Numbered from the stretch's first letter, positions 6,453 to 16,107 are shown. The stretch is DNA of 38,389 nt from Deltaproteobacteria bacterium CG_4_8_14_3_um_filter_43_13 (GCA_002782605.1 PFIF01000184.1:1-38389); one strand, 5' to 3'. The notes: generated by a model not told the origin, from the sequence alone. Program-made: numbers and translations.

Positions 6453-7883
6453 TTAAGTTTTGAATCTAAAATCCATTTTCCCCATTTGGGAAACCTTTCC
6501 TTCCCATTTGGGAAAATCTCCTTTTATCTCTAATTTCTTAATCCTGTACCAAAGGGTTTTATAGCTTAAGCCCAAAAGCCTGGCTGCCTTAGTAATGACG
6601 AAATCAGATTTTTCCATAGCCTTAACGATCAAATCCCTCTCCAGATCATCCAGAGATATCCCCTCTTCTGGGATGTCCAGTTCAACCTTTCCCATAGTGT
6701 AAGAACAGGGATGTGTCGTTATTGAAAAATCTTTAACCTCTAAAATCTCCCTCTCGGATAGGAGCACTGCCCTTTCTACGGCAGATTCCAGTTCTCTTAC
6801 ATTGCCTGGCCAATGGTACTCCATCAATAAACGAAGGGCATCCTTAGAAATTCCTTTAATTTCTCTCCTGAGGGAATGATTGAATCTATCAATAAAATAC
6901 TCCACTAATGCCGGTATATCGGTAATCCTATCCCTTAAGGGAGGAAGTAATACGGAGACCACATCTAACCTGTAATAGAGATCGGCTCTAAACCTCCCTT
7001 CTTTTATCTCCTTTTCCAGGTCCTTATTAGTAGCCGTTATTATCCGTACATCTACCTTGATGCTTTCTCTACCTCCCAGTCTTCTTATCTCCTTTTCCTG
7101 AAGTGCCCTCAGTATCTTCGCCTGCATGCCGGGACTGAGGTCCCCAATTTCATCCAGGAAAAGAGTGCCTTTGTGTGATGCCTCAAAAAGACCTTCTTTT
7201 CTCCTGTAGGCACCGGTATAACTGCCCTTTTCATAGCCAAAGAGTTCCGAGTCTAAAAGGGTTTCCGGAATAGACGCACAGTTTATCGCCTGGAAAGGCA
7301 TTTCCTTTCTGGGACTGTTATAATGGATTGCCTTTGCTATCAGCTCCTTTCCTGTACCACTCTCCCCGGTAATCAAGACCGTGGAATCGCTGGGTGCTAC
7401 CTTCTGGATTAACCTGAAGACCTCTTGCATCTTCTCATGCCTTCCAATGATATTCTCGAAGCTGAACCTCTCTTCTAATTGCTGTTTAAATAAGAGGTTC
7501 TCCCTTACCAGCCTCACCTTTTCAAAACCCTTTTTGATACTGAATAGCAATTCATCCCGGCCTACCGGCTTAAAGAGATAGTCAAAAGCCCCCAGTTTCA
7601 TTGCCTTTTCAGCAGAACTCAATGACCCGAAGGCAGTAATGATAATCACCGTTAAGTGGGGGGACTCCTTCAGGAGATTTTCCATTAGATCTACCCCATC
7701 CATATCAGAGAGCTTCAGATCAGTTAAAACCAGCGAACAAAGACTTCCCCTGAATATTCTCAATGCATCTCTACCTGTAGCAGCAGTCTCTACCTCGTAT
7801 CCTTCTTCTTTCAAGATGAGTTTAAGGATTTCCAGTTGAGATCTATCATCTTCTATTACAAGGATCGCACCTTTCTTCATCAC
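6453..7883 (-). CDS. sigma-54-dependent response regulator (NtrC/ZraR family)
   Basis: 476 residues in three domains. The receiver (about 5-120) has the phosphorylation Asp in LVLTDLKLSD. The AAA+ sigma-54 activation domain (about 145-385) has Walker A GESGTGKE, GSYTGA in place of the usual GAFTGA loop that touches sigma-54, and the LFLDEIGD Walker B. A Fis-type HTH (VITKAARLLGLSYKTLWYRIKK) lies near the C-terminus. The GSYTGA variant is conservative and probably functional. The last codons carry two operator-like palindromes, so the C-terminal tail (about 20 residues past the HTH) overlaps regulatory DNA. Its start overlaps the kinase stop by four bases, showing translational coupling with its partner kinase. 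Confidence 0.92.
   Translation of the reverse strand: MMKKGAILVIEDDRSQLEILKLILKEEGYEVETAATGRDALRIFRGSLCSLVLTDLKLSDMDGVDLMENLLKESPHLTVIIITAFGSLSSAEKAMKLGAFDYLFKPVGRDELLFSIKKGFEKVRLVRENLLFKQQLEERFSFENIIGRHEKMQEVFRLIQKVAPSDSTVLITGESGTGKELIAKAIHYNSPRKEMPFQAINCASIPETLLDSELFGYEKGSYTGAYRRKEGLFEASHKGTLFLDEIGDLSPGMQAKILRALQEKEIRRLGGRESIKVDVRIITATNKDLEKEIKEGRFRADLYYRLDVVSVLLPPLRDRITDIPALVEYFIDRFNHSLRREIKGISKDALRLLMEYHWPGNVRELESAVERAVLLSEREILEVKDFSITTHPCSYTMGKVELDIPEEGISLDDLERDLIVKAMEKSDFVITKAARLLGLSYKTLWYRIKKLEIKGDFPKWEGKVSQMGKMDFRFKT
6481..6514. promoter_or_regulatory. paired upstream activator sites, CCCATTTGGG twice
   Basis: CCCATTTGGG occurs at 6481-6490 and 6503-6512, the second extended to TTCCCATTTGGGAA (6501-6514). 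The centres are 22 bp apart, two helical turns, and lie about 90 and 110 bases upstream of the start expected for the -24/-12 promoter at 6409-6424. That is the geometry of enhancer sites for NtrC-type dimers. They sit inside the 3' end of the regulator gene itself. Confidence 0.68.
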
Positions 7884-9286
7884 TGCCTCCTTAGTTTGAC
7901 CTTTACTTTAGTCCCCTGATTAGGATGGCTTTTAATGCTAATTTCTCCTTTGTGTTCCTCAATGATCCGTTTGGTAATAGCCAGCCCCAATCCTATCCCT
8001 AGCTCTTTTGTGGTAAAATACGGCTCAAACACCTTCTCCAGGTCTTCGGGTCTTATTCCTTCTCCGGTATCCTCAAATTCCACTTCTATAAAAAGGTCGG
8101 AGTGAGACACCCTGATTGTTAGCTCTCCGCCTAAAGGCATTGACTGAATGGCATTCACGATTATATTCATAAGGCAGGTCTCCATCTTATCTCTGTCCAC
8201 CATGCAAGGAGATTTGAGCGGAAAGGAGTTTTTTACCATTATTCCCTGGGCATTGATCCTTTCTCTGGTAAGGGCTAGAACCTCTTCCAGTAAAAATACC
8301 AGATCGGTTTCCCTCAAATTCAGTTTAAGAGGTCTGCCATAATCCAGAAGATCCTCTATCATCCTGCTTATACGGGAGATCTCACCTTTCATATTGGAAA
8401 CCAGGGGATGAAACTCATCATCTGGAGAGAGTTTATCTTTTATATGGTCTATGCTTAAGCTGATAAAATTCAGAGGATTTCTTACTTCATGGGCAATCCC
8501 GGAGGCAAGTTGCCCAATAGCAGAAAACCTCTCGGCTTCCTTGAGCCTTTCTTCAAGTTCCCTTCTTTCCCGTAGCTGTTTCACCATCTTATTGAAGTTT
8601 TCTACCAAAAGACCGACTTCATCTCTCTGTCTTGTGGGGGGCAGCTCTTCAAGATTACCTTCAGTTATCCTTTGAGCAGCCTTAGCTACCTCTTGAATAG
8701 GTCTGGTATATCTCCAGAACAGGAGAAAGGACAATACTATCCCAATGCCAAAGATCAGGGCAGTCACCAATAACCTTTGATAATACTTCTTCCTCATGAG
8801 TTTATTGAAGTCTTCTAAATCCGTATTGATACGGATATAACCCCGGTGTTCTTCTCCTATGATTACCGGAATGATAACACCCCACTTTTTCTCACTACCG
8901 AAATTTTTATCGAGGCTTGCCTCCGTTATCACACTATCAGACAAGGGACTGACCTTTGTGCCCAGTTTTTTGGGATCAGAGCTGGCGATCACCTCATCCG
9001 CGTTGCTGATAATAGAGACCTCCTTAATCCCCTTTCCCCGGAGTTTCTTTATGTAGCTGCGAAGACGCACCTCAGAATCGTCTCCCTCCAGGGTTAGTTT
9101 TTCTACACTCATCCTGATGGCCTCAGAAATTCCTTCGGTATGGCTGCCTAACTTCAGCACCATATCTTTCTTCCCCTGGACATAAAGAACCGACAATGCC
9201 AAAATTGTAAGTAGGGATAAAAAGACAAAGATAAAAAGGAGCTTTGTCCTTAGATTCATATTAAAGCTACCAAGAATTGTCCTCAT
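7880..9286 (-). CDS. membrane sensor histidine kinase (NtrB/ZraS type)
   Basis: 468 residues. TM helix 1 about 13-30; periplasmic sensor about 31-170 with no recognised ligand motif; TM helix 2 about 170-193; HAMP about 193-245 (RYTRPIQEVAKAAQRITEGN); HisKA with phospho-acceptor H266 in SGIAHEVRNPL; HATPase with N-box (MNIIVNAIQSMP) and G-boxes (DTGEGI, GIGLGLAI). It should phosphorylate the NtrC-type regulator encoded directly downstream with a four-base overlap. AAGGAG precedes the ATG by about seven bases. The periplasmic sensor and the exported target protein suggest an envelope or metal signal. Confidence 0.9.
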   Translation of the reverse strand: MRTILGSFNMNLRTKLLFIFVFLSLLTILALSVLYVQGKKDMVLKLGSHTEGISEAIRMSVEKLTLEGDDSEVRLRSYIKKLRGKGIKEVSIISNADEVIASSDPKKLGTKVSPLSDSVITEASLDKNFGSEKKWGVIIPVIIGEEHRGYIRINTDLEDFNKLMRKKYYQRLLVTALIFGIGIVLSFLLFWRYTRPIQEVAKAAQRITEGNLEELPPTRQRDEVGLLVENFNKMVKQLRERRELEERLKEAERFSAIGQLASGIAHEVRNPLNFISLSIDHIKDKLSPDDEFHPLVSNMKGEISRISRMIEDLLDYGRPLKLNLRETDLVFLLEEVLALTRERINAQGIMVKNSFPLKSPCMVDRDKMETCLMNIIVNAIQSMPLGGELTIRVSHSDLFIEVEFEDTGEGIRPEDLEKVFEPYFTTKELGIGLGLAITKRIIEEHKGEISIKSHPNQGTKVKVKLRRQ

Positions 9287-9311
9287 TAGATTCTCCTTAT
9301 TACTAACGAGC

Positions 9312-9436
9312 CAATTGCAAAAGTCTAAAGTCTTAGCACACTGTCATTCTGAGCGAAGCGAAGAATCTTGTAAAACCAATATGTTATAAGACCCTTCACT
9401 TCGTTCAGGGTAACAAAATAGGGACTTTTGCAATTG
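9312..9436. mobile_element. 125-bp MITE-like inverted-repeat element
   Basis: Perfect 14-bp terminal inverted repeats, CAATTGCAAAAGTC (9312-9325) and GACTTTTGCAATTG (9423-9436), enclose an imperfect hairpin: TGTCATTCTGAGCGAAGCG on the left against ACTTCGTTCAGGGTAACA on the right, a well-known extragenic repeat motif. No reading frame is inside and no clear target duplication is seen. It fills the gap between the kinase gene and tamB. Confidence 0.65.
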
Positions 9437-9480
9437 CATCTAACACATGATTTTGTGCTTGGGCATGGTCTCTCTGTTGC

Positions 9481-12400
9481 CTAATAATCCCATTTCCAGT
9501 TTAGTCCTATTCCTCCCTGGGCATCCTTACCCACCTCACTGTCTAATATTATGTTCGGGGTGATTTCAAATTCCGCGGAAACCTTGTCTTTTGAAGAACC
9601 CACACCTTTTTCTGCTTTAATGTAAATGTCCTCCCCCAGGTTTTTTCCAATAATAACCGAGGTATCACCAGCAGATTCCTCTGATTGTACAACAGCCAGT
9701 TGATCTACACCCAGAAGCTTCCGGGTGTATTCCATAAAGTCAAGGGCATTGACACCACCACCCGTCAGGGCTTTTATTGCACGTGCAAGCTGAAAAGCCT
9801 GAAGGGGGGTAATACGAGTTGTGCTGCGACGAAAAAGAAGGTGTGAAAGCACCTCGTCGGATGGCAATGGTGGATCCGATTCAAGAGTCACCCGTGGTGA
9901 CGACAGGTCTCCTGAGATGTGCACACGTGTAGTCATATCGGTACGTCTGTTCTCGGCTGTCACATCTAAGCTCATGGAGGATGGAACTGTGCCATTGAAA
10001 GCGAGTTCTCCTTTGATCAGGGCGAACCGTTTGCCAAACAAATTGACGTTTCCGCGGATGACAGACATATCACCTCTAATAGCTGGGTTTTGGAGGCTTC
10101 CTTTAACGTGAAGTGTCCCTTTCCATTCTGAATCCAGCCCTCTGCCCCGCACAAATACACGTCCCGGAAGTTCAACCTCCAAATTTAGGCTTAGCCTTTG
10201 AGCCGTACTAACTGGGGCAAGTTTTTGCCGATGCATCTCATTATTGGGCAGATTGATTTCCACAACCTCCAGTTCTGTGATTTTAGGGGTAAAACGATCG
10301 GGAATTCGTATCTCTGATGTCCCGACAACCAACCTGCCTCTGGACACAACATCATTAAGGGAGCCAGAGAGTGTGATGTGTCCTCCCATTGATGCAGTCA
10401 GGTTATCTTGGCGAAGCAAGGTTGCCTTGTCAAGATTGACATCCAATTGAAAAGGGGACTCCTTAGTGAATAGAAGATCAAGCCAGCCCTCTGCAGAAAT
10501 GATACCATCCTCACCGTCTGTGGCGCGAGCTTCCTCCAAAACCATCTTACGCCCATTTGCTTTCATAAGAACATGGATGTCTTTGAGGATTGTTCCGCTG
10601 CGTACGTTTTCATAGGCGGCTTTTTCAATTCGAGCAAAGCCAGTGATTTCAGGCGCATCTGTGGTGCCTGCTAAACCAAGGTCAACGGTAACGTAGCCTT
10701 CAATGCTTTGATCTTCCATCTGGAGTAACATTTGGATTAGGGCAAGGTTGATTTTAGCGGCGAGTTGACCTTTGACCCTGGCATCAGGTAATAGCGAGAA
10801 GGCGAAAGGTGAAAGTGAAAAAATTACGGGAATCTTAAAACTGGCTTTCATCGTTTTTTCGGCAATGCCATCAAGGGAGACATCAATCTGTAAACTATCG
10901 CTTTTAACTTCTGCTTTGGCTGCTACTGTCGCAGGAAGAATATGCTGGAACTCCATCTTCCGCCATTGAACTCCCCTGAGGTTAAGTTCAACCTGCCCTT
11001 CAGGGTCAGCAGGCGTACCCATTATTTTAAGCCTGCCGTCTGCCAATCCGATAAAACCGGGGTATCCAACCAGACTGATTGCATCCAGGGGCAAAGCTTC
11101 AAAATCAGCGGCAATAGCCAGTTTACCAGTCAACAAGCTCCCCGATGCCTCCAGATGTCCGTAGCCTAACTTTAGCGCAAGCTCTTTAATTGTGTAACCA
11201 CTGGCTGAACGTAGAATAGTCGCTGGACGGGTAAGCGCCACAGGGTACTCTCCATAACGTCCCTGTAAGAGGTCAAATCTGTTCTGCTGTCCTTTTTGTA
11301 AAAGATCCAATTTCCCCTGTCCCTCAACCTGGAAAGCTTCTCCACTTCGCCCATTTGCATGAGCCTTAAAGGTTACCCTTTGCCCATCACTTACAGCATC
11401 TGCTTCCATGGTTTCAAGTATAAAACCATCCCTTTGAAAAGCCTTGATCTTTACCTCCGCAGTGCCTTTGGGAACATTCAGGATATCCATTAAAGAGGCG
11501 TTAAGCCCTACTTCCCCGGACTGTCCGAAACGGGTCTTAAGTTCCCTGCCATTGAAATGCACAACGACATTCTGTCCTACCTTGTCCAGTGCAAACCGTG
11601 CTTTAAACATTGCTTTACCGCTGACATCTTCTCCTAACAAATGGGACAATAAAGAGATATCCTCAGATCTCCCTTGCAACGAGCCTTCCGCCATCATCCT
11701 ACGGAGATCGAGGCTGAGATTTCCCGCCACCTTTGTCCCTGGGGTTGACAGCGAAATGTCAGAGAGCTTCAACCGATCGCCCTGTAACGCAAAATCGCTC
11801 ATAACATCCAGCGTATGATCCTTCAGTCGGATTGCCATCTGTAAATGGCCCACCGGCTTCAAAGGAGGGCCTTCAGCACTAAGGATGGCCTCTATGTGCT
11901 GAAACCCCACGTTTTCAACGATGATGTTGCGCCCAGTCGTTTTGACTGCAAACCTCAGTTCCGAAGGAGACCCTCTCACGTCTCCCTCTATTTCTAGCGA
12001 ACCCCGGAGTGGATACCCGAGAGACTCTGATAGCTCTGCAAGTTGCGGCATGGCCAATTGCCATCTGCCCCGAATCCCCCTGGTGTTAAAATTGAATGAC
12101 CCATCAGCTCTTAGCTCTGCGGTCTGGGTAGCAAGACGCAGGTTTGAGATTGTCAGTTCTTTACCTTTGGATAATTCGAGTGTCCCATCGTAATCGATCT
12201 CGGAGGCAATTGAGGAAATACGTGGAAATGAATCCAGTTGGAAACCAGTCATTCTCCCCTTGATATCAGCAGAAAGAAGGCGAGCCTTCCAGTCTCCCTC
12301 CAATCTTGCACGCAATCGAGTAGCTCCTTTAAGGCTATTAGCCTGGTGCCCAGCAATCACTCGAATGTCCCCCGTCTCAATGTCTACATTGGCCAGAGCC

Positions 12401-13845
12401 AGCGATTTCGTAAGATTAATATGTCCTGAGAGTGCCAGGGCAATATTTTCTCCTTTAAGCTTAAGATTCCTGATAGAGATAGCCTTCTTAACAGGAACAT
12501 CCATCTCTACCATCCAATCGAAATTAGTCAACGGCAGAGGCTGTAAACCCGGGTAAATGAACCCTGATGCCCTCCCTTTTCCTTTCACGCATACCCCGGG
12601 AAAAGGCAAAGAAAGAGGTCCCAGAAGCTCCATATGGAGATCACCCCCAAGATGGCCTATCTGAACCTCCGATACCTTCCCTTCATCCAGCGACACGGAG
12701 AAGGCTGCATGGGGGTTCCGCAATGACCCAAAGAGGCTGCCCTGGACAGCCAGCCTTCCAGCTAATCTTGTGCCGGTCACTGCCCCCATGGAGGTAATAT
12801 CCCTGATTTTAAACCCGAAACCACCATTTATGTTGTGATCTTCCATTCCGAGACTTCCCGTTAGCCAAAAATCGGCGTGCCCTGTCTTCAAGGCCAGGTT
12901 GTCAATGATAAACGTTTTTTTGTTTACAAAGCGCAGGGACAGAGAGAAAAGGTTTTTATCACTCAGTAATGGCTCAATTACCGGTGGCAGAAGGGATGAA
13001 TTGACTCTAAGATTGCCATTGGCCACGAGCGTATAATCCTTTTCTGCTCTTAAACGGATTTCGGCATCAAGGGCACCAATGGAACCGGCATTTCCAGTCA
13101 ATCGCCCCTTCCATGCCTTGATATGTCCACTACCGTCAAGAGTAATAGCAATAGGACCATCTGACCCCAGAGCAGCAGCCACCAGACCACCTTCCTCTTC
13201 TTCAACCATGCCACGAAGTTCCAGCACAGGTGGTTTACCTCTGATTACCACTGTTACTTGAGCCATAGCTTTTGGGCCGTCCGTCCTATATGCACGAAAA
13301 GATGCGTCTATCCCGGTCATGGAGTCAGAACCGGCCATCTGACCGTCTATGGTGAAAACCGCCCTTTCCCCAACAATCGCTTTGCCCAAATTCAGCCGTT
13401 CCACTGATAAATGCTCCAGGATCAATGAGCGAAAGGCCTTGGGCCACCTTGGCAATTTTATCTCTTTGCCTTCCCGGAACTTAGGCGGCAGACGCTCCAA
13501 TTGTATGGCAGCGGCACTGAATTCGAAAATCCGCAGGTGCCCTCGAAGCAAAGCGGCAGAAGACCATCGCAAGGTGATATCCTTCACAACCAGCCACTCT
13601 CCATCGAGATCGCTGATGGCAAGACGGTCAAGCCGAATATTGAAAGGGATCAGACCATCGATCTTACCGAGCTTCACCTGAGCATCAGGGCCTCTGCTCA
13701 AACCTGAAGCGAGCCACACTGCCAGTTGTCTCTTGCACATATCCGTCTGTGCAAGTCCGAAAATAATGGCGATAAGAACGATTAAGGCAGAGATTACCCC
13801 TGCTATCCATTTCCCTATTTTGATAACACGTTCTTTTAATTTCAT
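9481..13845 (-). CDS. tamB: translocation and assembly module protein TamB
   Basis: 1454 residues, the usual size of TamB/DUF490 proteins. One N-terminal TM anchor (about 13-31, IAGVISALIVLIAIIFGLAQT) is followed by a long chain of amphipathic beta-strands, as in the periplasm-spanning hydrophobic groove of TamB/AsmA-like lipid-transfer proteins. The C-terminal DUF490 domain (about 1150-1454) includes VRGNVNLFGKRFALIKGELAFNG, DPPLPSDEVLSHLLFRR and a final beta-strand GIGLNWKWDY. It works with TamA in outer-membrane protein assembly and probably phospholipid transport. The start lies four bases after the tamA stop, so the pair is translationally linked. Confidence 0.9.
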   Translation of the reverse strand: MKLKERVIKIGKWIAGVISALIVLIAIIFGLAQTDMCKRQLAVWLASGLSRGPDAQVKLGKIDGLIPFNIRLDRLAISDLDGEWLVVKDITLRWSSAALLRGHLRIFEFSAAAIQLERLPPKFREGKEIKLPRWPKAFRSLILEHLSVERLNLGKAIVGERAVFTIDGQMAGSDSMTGIDASFRAYRTDGPKAMAQVTVVIRGKPPVLELRGMVEEEEGGLVAAALGSDGPIAITLDGSGHIKAWKGRLTGNAGSIGALDAEIRLRAEKDYTLVANGNLRVNSSLLPPVIEPLLSDKNLFSLSLRFVNKKTFIIDNLALKTGHADFWLTGSLGMEDHNINGGFGFKIRDITSMGAVTGTRLAGRLAVQGSLFGSLRNPHAAFSVSLDEGKVSEVQIGHLGGDLHMELLGPLSLPFPGVCVKGKGRASGFIYPGLQPLPLTNFDWMVEMDVPVKKAISIRNLKLKGENIALALSGHINLTKSLALANVDIETGDIRVIAGHQANSLKGATRLRARLEGDWKARLLSADIKGRMTGFQLDSFPRISSIASEIDYDGTLELSKGKELTISNLRLATQTAELRADGSFNFNTRGIRGRWQLAMPQLAELSESLGYPLRGSLEIEGDVRGSPSELRFAVKTTGRNIIVENVGFQHIEAILSAEGPPLKPVGHLQMAIRLKDHTLDVMSDFALQGDRLKLSDISLSTPGTKVAGNLSLDLRRMMAEGSLQGRSEDISLLSHLLGEDVSGKAMFKARFALDKVGQNVVVHFNGRELKTRFGQSGEVGLNASLMDILNVPKGTAEVKIKAFQRDGFILETMEADAVSDGQRVTFKAHANGRSGEAFQVEGQGKLDLLQKGQQNRFDLLQGRYGEYPVALTRPATILRSASGYTIKELALKLGYGHLEASGSLLTGKLAIAADFEALPLDAISLVGYPGFIGLADGRLKIMGTPADPEGQVELNLRGVQWRKMEFQHILPATVAAKAEVKSDSLQIDVSLDGIAEKTMKASFKIPVIFSLSPFAFSLLPDARVKGQLAAKINLALIQMLLQMEDQSIEGYVTVDLGLAGTTDAPEITGFARIEKAAYENVRSGTILKDIHVLMKANGRKMVLEEARATDGEDGIISAEGWLDLLFTKESPFQLDVNLDKATLLRQDNLTASMGGHITLSGSLNDVVSRGRLVVGTSEIRIPDRFTPKITELEVVEINLPNNEMHRQKLAPVSTAQRLSLNLEVELPGRVFVRGRGLDSEWKGTLHVKGSLQNPAIRGDMSVIRGNVNLFGKRFALIKGELAFNGTVPSSMSLDVTAENRRTDMTTRVHISGDLSSPRVTLESDPPLPSDEVLSHLLFRRSTTRITPLQAFQLARAIKALTGGGVNALDFMEYTRKLLGVDQLAVVQSEESAGDTSVIIGKNLGEDIYIKAEKGVGSSKDKVSAEFEITPNIILDSEVGKDAQGGIGLNWKWDY

Positions 13846-13849
13846 GACG

Positions 13850-15700
13850 TTAGAATGCCTGTCCCAAACTGATATAGATATGGAAGCGATCGTCTATCGT
13901 ATCTCTCCGGTTAAGGGGTACGGCTACATCAAGGCGGAGAGGGCCAACAGGTGTGAAATACCGTATTCCTGCCCCTGCACCCCAACGAAGGGGTTCCGAC
14001 AGATCGGGAGTTGCCGAAGGTGAGGCGTTTCCTCCATCCAGGAAAGCAACAAAGCCTATAGTGTCTGTAACCTTTGTACGCAATTCCAGAGAAACTTCCA
14101 TGAGCGATCTTCCCCCGGTCGGTTTGTTTTCCTCAAGAGGGCCCACCGACTGATAAGCATAGCCACGGATAGAGTTTCCACCTCCTGCATAGAAGCGTTC
14201 ATCCGCCGGAATTGCATTGCGAGACGCCCCTGCCATGGATCCAAAGGCAGATCTGCCGGCCAACACTACGAGGGGTTTCTCTGTGAGTTTAACATATTGA
14301 CTGTAGGTTGCATATCCCTTTACAAACCCCAGATGGTCTCCAAATGTCCCATAAAATGGCATAAACTGCAAAGTAAGCCGCCTTCCACGAACCGGATCGA
14401 GAAGGTTTTCGCTTGTATCCCAAGCAAAGAGTGCCGGAAGAGATAAAAGCCCAAATCTCTCTTCCTCCCCCAACTGCTCTACCAAAGATGCTTTGTAGGC
14501 CAAACCGCCCCCCAGCCTTATTTCCTTGGCAAACAGACGTTCAATATATACAGAGGTGCTGAGATTACGGCTGGTAAAGGCATCAGGATGGTCATCGGCA
14601 ATACGGCCTTTAAAGAGAAGGGATTGATCCTTTCTAATAAAGTCAGGCTTGCGGAATTCACCTTCTGCGGCATAGGTGATAGCCGAAGCTGTTCCCATGA
14701 GATCCAGACGTTCCCCACCCCCTAAGAAATTTCTGTGCTGCCAGGAAACTTTTGTACCTGCCCCCTCGTCTGTACTGTAGCTGACGCCAGCCTTAATGGT
14801 GCGGTGCTTTCGCTCAACAACTGAGATAACCACGGGCAGGCGACCTGCTTCGTTTATGGTTTCACTGGTTTTTACTTCTACAGATGCAAAAAGGTCTGTT
14901 GCCAGGAGACTCTTTTGAGCATCCGTCAGAATATCAACATTAAAGCGGTCACCCTCTTTCCATGGAATCTTCCCGCGTAGAAATATCTCATCTACCGATT
15001 TGATCCCATTGATCTCTGTATGCCCAAAGCGGGCCGGTGGACCTGGATTAACATGGAAAGCAACTGAAACGATCCGCTCCTTATGATCTACCACCACCTT
15101 CCTATCCACCATACTTGGGAAGGAAAACCCATTCTTTTTGAACCAATGGATAAGCGTCCTTTCTGCATTGAGGATTGAGTTGCTTTTAGCCGGATCTCCC
15201 AACACCAGACCAAGTTCCCGATTCTCTGGCAGCCTAGGACGAAGGGCATCATACTCCTCTGGAACTCCAACATTGATGGATTTTAGGATATAGGGATGTC
15301 CCATATCGATCCGAAAGGTGACCCGTATGGGTTTGTCTTCCGCTTCGATTTCCGCTGTTACCTTTGCTCCATAATACCCCTGGGATTTGAGCACCTTCAA
15401 GAGCAGGGGAATATCTCGGTTCACCCGGCGCTGCAAAAGGTTCAAGGAAGCCGGGGGACGTTTTTGAAGAGAAAAAGTATCCGATACTGCCTCCAGAGTT
15501 TTACGCAGCTCACGGTCTGTGACACCTTGAACGCTGACGTCATATCGAATCCCAATATCGGCGCTCAGTGTATTTGGAAAGGAAAGGCTTATGACAAAGA
15601 GTATTTCCATTACCAATTGACATAATACCAGAGACCTCCACAGAGGTAAGACCAGCCGCTGTTTATGTCTTGGTTGCTTTTCAAAAGGTATTTTTAACAA
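13850..15700 (-). CDS. tamA: outer-membrane assembly protein TamA (Omp85/BamA family)
   Basis: 616 residues. A hydrophobic export segment lies at about 24-47, then three POTRA-type repeats (about 50-270: the strand pattern YYGAKVTAEIEAEDKPIRVTF, GPPARFGHTEINGIKSVDE) and a C-terminal 16-strand barrel with the Omp85 signature GGGNSIRGYAYQSVGP (about 500) and VGPLRLDVAVPLN near the end; the last residue is Phe, the normal barrel sorting signal. It inserts in the outer membrane and partners TamB. The start is a TTG with GGAG a few bases upstream; the first ATG is 32 codons in and would cut the export signal, so TTG is preferred. Confidence 0.88.
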   Translation of the reverse strand: MLKIPFEKQPRHKQRLVLPLWRSLVLCQLVMEILFVISLSFPNTLSADIGIRYDVSVQGVTDRELRKTLEAVSDTFSLQKRPPASLNLLQRRVNRDIPLLLKVLKSQGYYGAKVTAEIEAEDKPIRVTFRIDMGHPYILKSINVGVPEEYDALRPRLPENRELGLVLGDPAKSNSILNAERTLIHWFKKNGFSFPSMVDRKVVVDHKERIVSVAFHVNPGPPARFGHTEINGIKSVDEIFLRGKIPWKEGDRFNVDILTDAQKSLLATDLFASVEVKTSETINEAGRLPVVISVVERKHRTIKAGVSYSTDEGAGTKVSWQHRNFLGGGERLDLMGTASAITYAAEGEFRKPDFIRKDQSLLFKGRIADDHPDAFTSRNLSTSVYIERLFAKEIRLGGGLAYKASLVEQLGEEERFGLLSLPALFAWDTSENLLDPVRGRRLTLQFMPFYGTFGDHLGFVKGYATYSQYVKLTEKPLVVLAGRSAFGSMAGASRNAIPADERFYAGGGNSIRGYAYQSVGPLEENKPTGGRSLMEVSLELRTKVTDTIGFVAFLDGGNASPSATPDLSEPLRWGAGAGIRYFTPVGPLRLDVAVPLNRRDTIDDRFHIYISLGQAF

Positions 15701-15760
15701 ATCCGCTCCATCTCAGTGTAATATGAAAAAAGACGAGTATTTCTTAAGGTTTTTTATTAA

Positions 15761-15978
15761 ATATTAATGTAACTACTCAGGTCGCCACTAAGGCACAAAG
15801 ACACAAAGGTTATTTATAAATTTCAGCTCACTATCTGACAACTTTGATAATTAAAATTATCAGGAAGGTATTATATAGTTGTCCTTTTAAAGAGAACTTA
15901 CAACAGCGGGCTTAAGCCCGCTGTTGTAAGCAATTTTAGTGCCTTGGTGTCTTAGTGGCTGAATAGTTACATATTAAT
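15761..15978. mobile_element. MITE copy 1 (202 bp) with 8-bp target duplication
   Basis: The element at 15769-15970 begins GTAACTACTCAG and ends CTGAATAGTTAC, with longer imperfect inverted arms (GCCACTAAGGCAC left, GTGCC and TTAGTGGC right). ATATTAAT flanks it exactly on both sides (15761-15768 and 15971-15978), the target-site duplication. It encodes nothing and carries the 34-bp palindrome at 15897. A second copy with the same ends is at 32337-32505. With this element the gap 15701-16107 is explained; the rest (15979-16107) is AT-rich leader to glgB with only a weak -35/-10 candidate (TTGATT, TATTCT, near 16024-16051). Confidence 0.82.
15897..15930. repeat. perfect 34-bp palindrome in MITE copy 1
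   Basis: Outer arms CTTACAACAG / CTGTTGTAAG surround CGGG-CTTAAG-CCCG. It shares the frame CAACAG-N4-CTTAAG-N4-CTGTTG with the palindrome at 5335-5360, but the four variable pairs differ on both arms so that pairing is kept. Confidence 0.85.
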
Positions 15979-16107
15979 TATATCACGGTTAGAATACTTT
16001 TGTTTGCAAGATTTTCCAGACCTTGATTTTTTTATAATAAAAGGTATTCTATAGAAGAATTCTGTGATAAAATATTATTTTTGCTATCAAAAGAAAAAGC
16101 AATATAG

